From Priapulus caudatus (lineage: Eukaryota; Priapulida; Priapulimorpha; Priapulimorphida; Priapulidae): a stretch of 20,000 bases of DNA. Positions 17,342 to 20,000 of this stretch are shown here, one piece after another. Both the position numbers and the translations under genes were made by a program. Each line of letters opens with the position of its first letter. Position 1 is the stretch's first letter. The notes below the pieces were generated by a model. The model was not told the DNA's origin, ran no database searches, and saw only the letters and a program-made list of their open reading frames with translations. Location of the stretch: assembly GCF_000485595.1 (NCBI RefSeq), contig NW_014577073.1, positions 688,081 to 708,080 of the forward strand. The letters run 5' to 3'.

Positions 17342-19780
17342 CACAGTAATTCTCTCGTAATGAGAAATAGTATGTGGGCTAATTAGTTTCGTTCACCTTA
17401 GCACGTGTCCCCCCGAGCCGCCATTGTCACCGCGAATAAAATCTGCTAGCCAGCGATAAACAGATGTGTTTCCGCGAACGACAATACGACAGACGTTGAT
17501 AACCTTAGTCAGACATGCACATGTATTTCTATTAATATGCGCGTGCCCGCGGCTAGTGGGTATATTACTTGACGCTCGTTCGCGTTGTTATTGTCGGCTG
17601 AATTCACTGCAGTGTCTCTGCGGTGACGTGAGCCTACTCACACGGGATCGTTTTGCATCAAGCGAGCTCTTTAGAAATGTTTTTCGAATGGGAAATAAAT
17701 TAATCCTGCATGCCTTCAGCTCTTTTCGAAAACAACCGTTGAGAGTATATATATACGAGCGAACAGGGCAAATAGCATGATAGAGATCATAAAGTACGTA
17801 GATGCAACGATATCAGAGCGATATGTAATGATCTCTCTTCCGTTAACCTAATATCACACATCGAGTGTTCGCCAGTGTGCATCTAGCAACGTATTAATTG
17901 TGAATTCTAACTCCAATCTTTAACCTAACTATAACGCTATTGTTAAGGCTTACCCGAACGTTAAGTAATTAAAAAAGGTTAATCTTAACCATGACTTCCG
18001 TAATCTATCGAGAATTACGCACCTAAATTGGTCGTTATCCATTCACAGGCTTCTATACAGCACATAATCGAATTTTCGCCCATATCAACTACGATATTTT
18101 GTATTTGGTCAGGTATTTTACGCGGAACACGAGAGCTCTAATGTAGGTCCTGTAGTGATAAACCTGGCATGTGAATTTTCGGCATGCTCAATATCTGACC
18201 GACGATGTGTCCGGCATTTTGTTCCCGCAGTCCTCACGTGGCTGTCGCGGCATAATTAGATTTAGTATATGTGTATGTAAGCTGGCGTTCGTTGTTAAAA
18301 GCATCGTAAAGTTAAGGCTCGGCATTACTAATGTTAGTTTTACGAGAATAGCGTTGACAGAAACACATCGCAGCTACAGTATGAAACCTACGGTAAGAGC
18401 AACTGGATAATTTTATGTTACAAGGCTGCTAATTAGGTGAGAATCGATCACATACTGCACAAACTCAAATTCATATACATTTATTGCACATGATAGGAAT
18501 ATATGCATTTAATGATATCGCGTGTAAATGATAAAATGTGTAAAAATGGCATGATTATGGTTTTATTATGCACTGCAAGACATTATTCTACTCGGTAACA
18601 CGTGACGCAAGTGTCATCAATGAATATCCAAAACAAGAACAATTGCCACTGAAATGCTCGCTTTGGTACTTGATCTGGAGACAGGTAGTGTTTCTGATAT
18701 ATATAATTGTAATATTGGTTCGTCATTGCGTTATTTTCTCATTCGTTTTAAAATAGATCCGAGAGGTCTACAATGTCGTAATGATAAGATTGTTATAATT
18801 TGCTAGGATTATTTCATTCCCTTACGATGTTTCTGTCAACGGTTTACGGGGAAAGTTCGTGTTGACTAATTAAGACTAATTTAGATTAGGACAACGAGCT
18901 CCTGATGGACAATAATGGTATGTAATCAGACACTTGGCACATAACCATTCGGCATGCGATGAACACTCACGCTGTCGAATAATGATTGCTCACGTCTCAG
19001 ATGCGCACGTCTCAGAATTCTGCAAAAACGTGCAGACAGTTATCGAGTAAGCAATTATCGCTAGTGCACGCGTCTCTGATTCGCTACTACTCGTGTTACG
19101 CGTGGGCACGATCTTGCGTCTGTCCTAGACTGGGTTCCCAGTCGGTGAAAGTCATCATAACGTTCTAAAAATACGGTAATACATGTCTTAAATCATCTCT
19201 GTACTTTTTGGGAATTTTTTTACCCCAACCACCAAGTTTTGTGGTTGGGAATCTTTCAATCTCGTACCCAGAGTGCTTTGCGCTCCCGTTGCTATTTATA
19301 GTTAACACTACGCGGCGTATGTGGCGTGTAACTTTCCACAGACTAGAACCTAGTGTACGTCCGTCCTTGCGAGCGACAGACAAGTGCCGTAAGAATCATT
19401 GTTATTCTCCCCGCCTCTTGTTCAGTTTCATGACAAGCAGCACTTGTGTCGAAGCGCCCCCGGACGGAGTCGGCCGCTGTCGCACTATTTGATTTCTTGG
19501 TCGATAAACTGCTGTATAGCGCATTGTTCCGCGGCGGCTGTATCGAATAAAAGAACATACATATTGCGGTGACCGCTCGTCGCGACACGGTGCATCGCGA
19601 TAAAGAACATGTTACATATTGTCCGACTTCTCGCCACTTGAGCATCAATAGAACGCATTTAGATTTTGCGCGCAGTGCCTCCATCTGGCGTCTCGCAAAC
19701 ACGGTCATGTGAGAAATTGAAAACGAAATCCGATTTTAAAAACGTCCTCGCAGCGTATAGTGCGTGCGGGTAAAAACCTC
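17342..19780. other. Unassigned stretch with weak short frames
   Basis: Frames at 17466-17780, 18171-18410, 18568-18756, 19208-19492 and minus 19343-19708 have no recognisable domain. The minus frame is the longest (121 codons) and opposes the plus frame 19208-19492. AATAAA hexamers near 17434 and 19546 have no associated gene. No long repeats were seen. Confidence 0.5.
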
Positions 19781-19800
19781 GGGTACGTACGTGCGCCTGT

Positions 19801-19826
19801 ACGCATGCACGGATGCGTGCATGCGT
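19801..19826. repeat. 11-bp perfect hairpin with 4-nt loop
   Basis: ACGCATGCACG (19801-19811) and CGTGCATGCGT (19816-19826) are exact reverse complements around a GATG loop, within a CpG-rich edge (19750-19900). Confidence 0.85.
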
Positions 19827-20000
19827 CACGCGATCGCTCTGCGCGCATAATAACCGATCGGGAAAGCGAGGCATGCACTCAGCCCGCGGCGGAAGCGCGA
19901 TTGAAATGCAGGTTAAGTTATAAACACGAGAAATCCGCTTGTAGCGACAAAGCGATGCTTTGCGCAAAAGCCGCGACGTTTCGTAGCCATTTTTGTTCGG

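Noticed and set aside
17880-17990. TAACC/TTAAGG words suggesting telomere-like repeats
   Set aside because: The words are irregular and not tandem; no TTAGG or TTAGGG array is present.
1-20000. CRISPR arrays, rRNA genes and bacterial operon signals
   Set aside because: No regularly spaced repeats with unique spacers, no rRNA-like sequence and no chained genes were seen; the window reads as eukaryotic.

Overview
This looks like gene-poor eukaryotic nuclear DNA, probably invertebrate and plausibly an arthropod. It has long (GT)n, (CT)n, (TA)n, (GATA)n and (GTGC)n microsatellites, many short fold-back and MITE-like repeats, no operon-like run of frames, and no CpG depletion. A hymenopteran such as an ant is my guess from the mix of CpG richness and mixed-purity microsatellites; confidence is low. 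I recognise no protein family, tRNA, rRNA or CRISPR array.

Layout: 1-185 is CpG-rich ending in a long GT tract. 185-2580 is mostly unassigned, with one weak minus-strand exon-like frame near 1717. 2580-2900 is a pyrimidine tract with two (CT)n blocks. 3020-4006 is the longest open stretch, one plus-strand frame broken by a single TGA, with competing frames over its second half. 4010-5900 is unassigned. 5909-6108 is a second pyrimidine tract that ends in a good 3' splice-site-like AG followed by a short coding-like frame. 6430-8970 is the most structured part: a CAGTG-ended fold-back, two CTCF-like motifs 40 bp apart, a (CG)n/(GT)n tract joined to a G-run minisatellite, a strong hairpin, a cluster of CAAACT/AGTTTG palindromes with inverted ends, and a repeat with a GATA tail.

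8970-11500 is mostly unassigned. 11503-12422 holds three successive open frames in three phases. 12507-12669 holds a TA/GT microsatellite and a 70-bp-period duplication. 13074-13329 is a degenerate hAT-like element, and 13722-13960 an AT-rich patch plus a fragment of a repeat I recall from many metazoan genomes. 14734-14966 is the best exon-like frame in the window; it has almost no in-frame ATG. 15318-15568 has a MITE-like segment and a perfect hairpin. 16150-16394 has a duplicated (TA)n-plus-54-bp block. The remainder is unassigned, with a CpG-rich right edge.

Nothing here shows genes working together. The coding calls rest only on frame openness, codon pattern and splice-like context.
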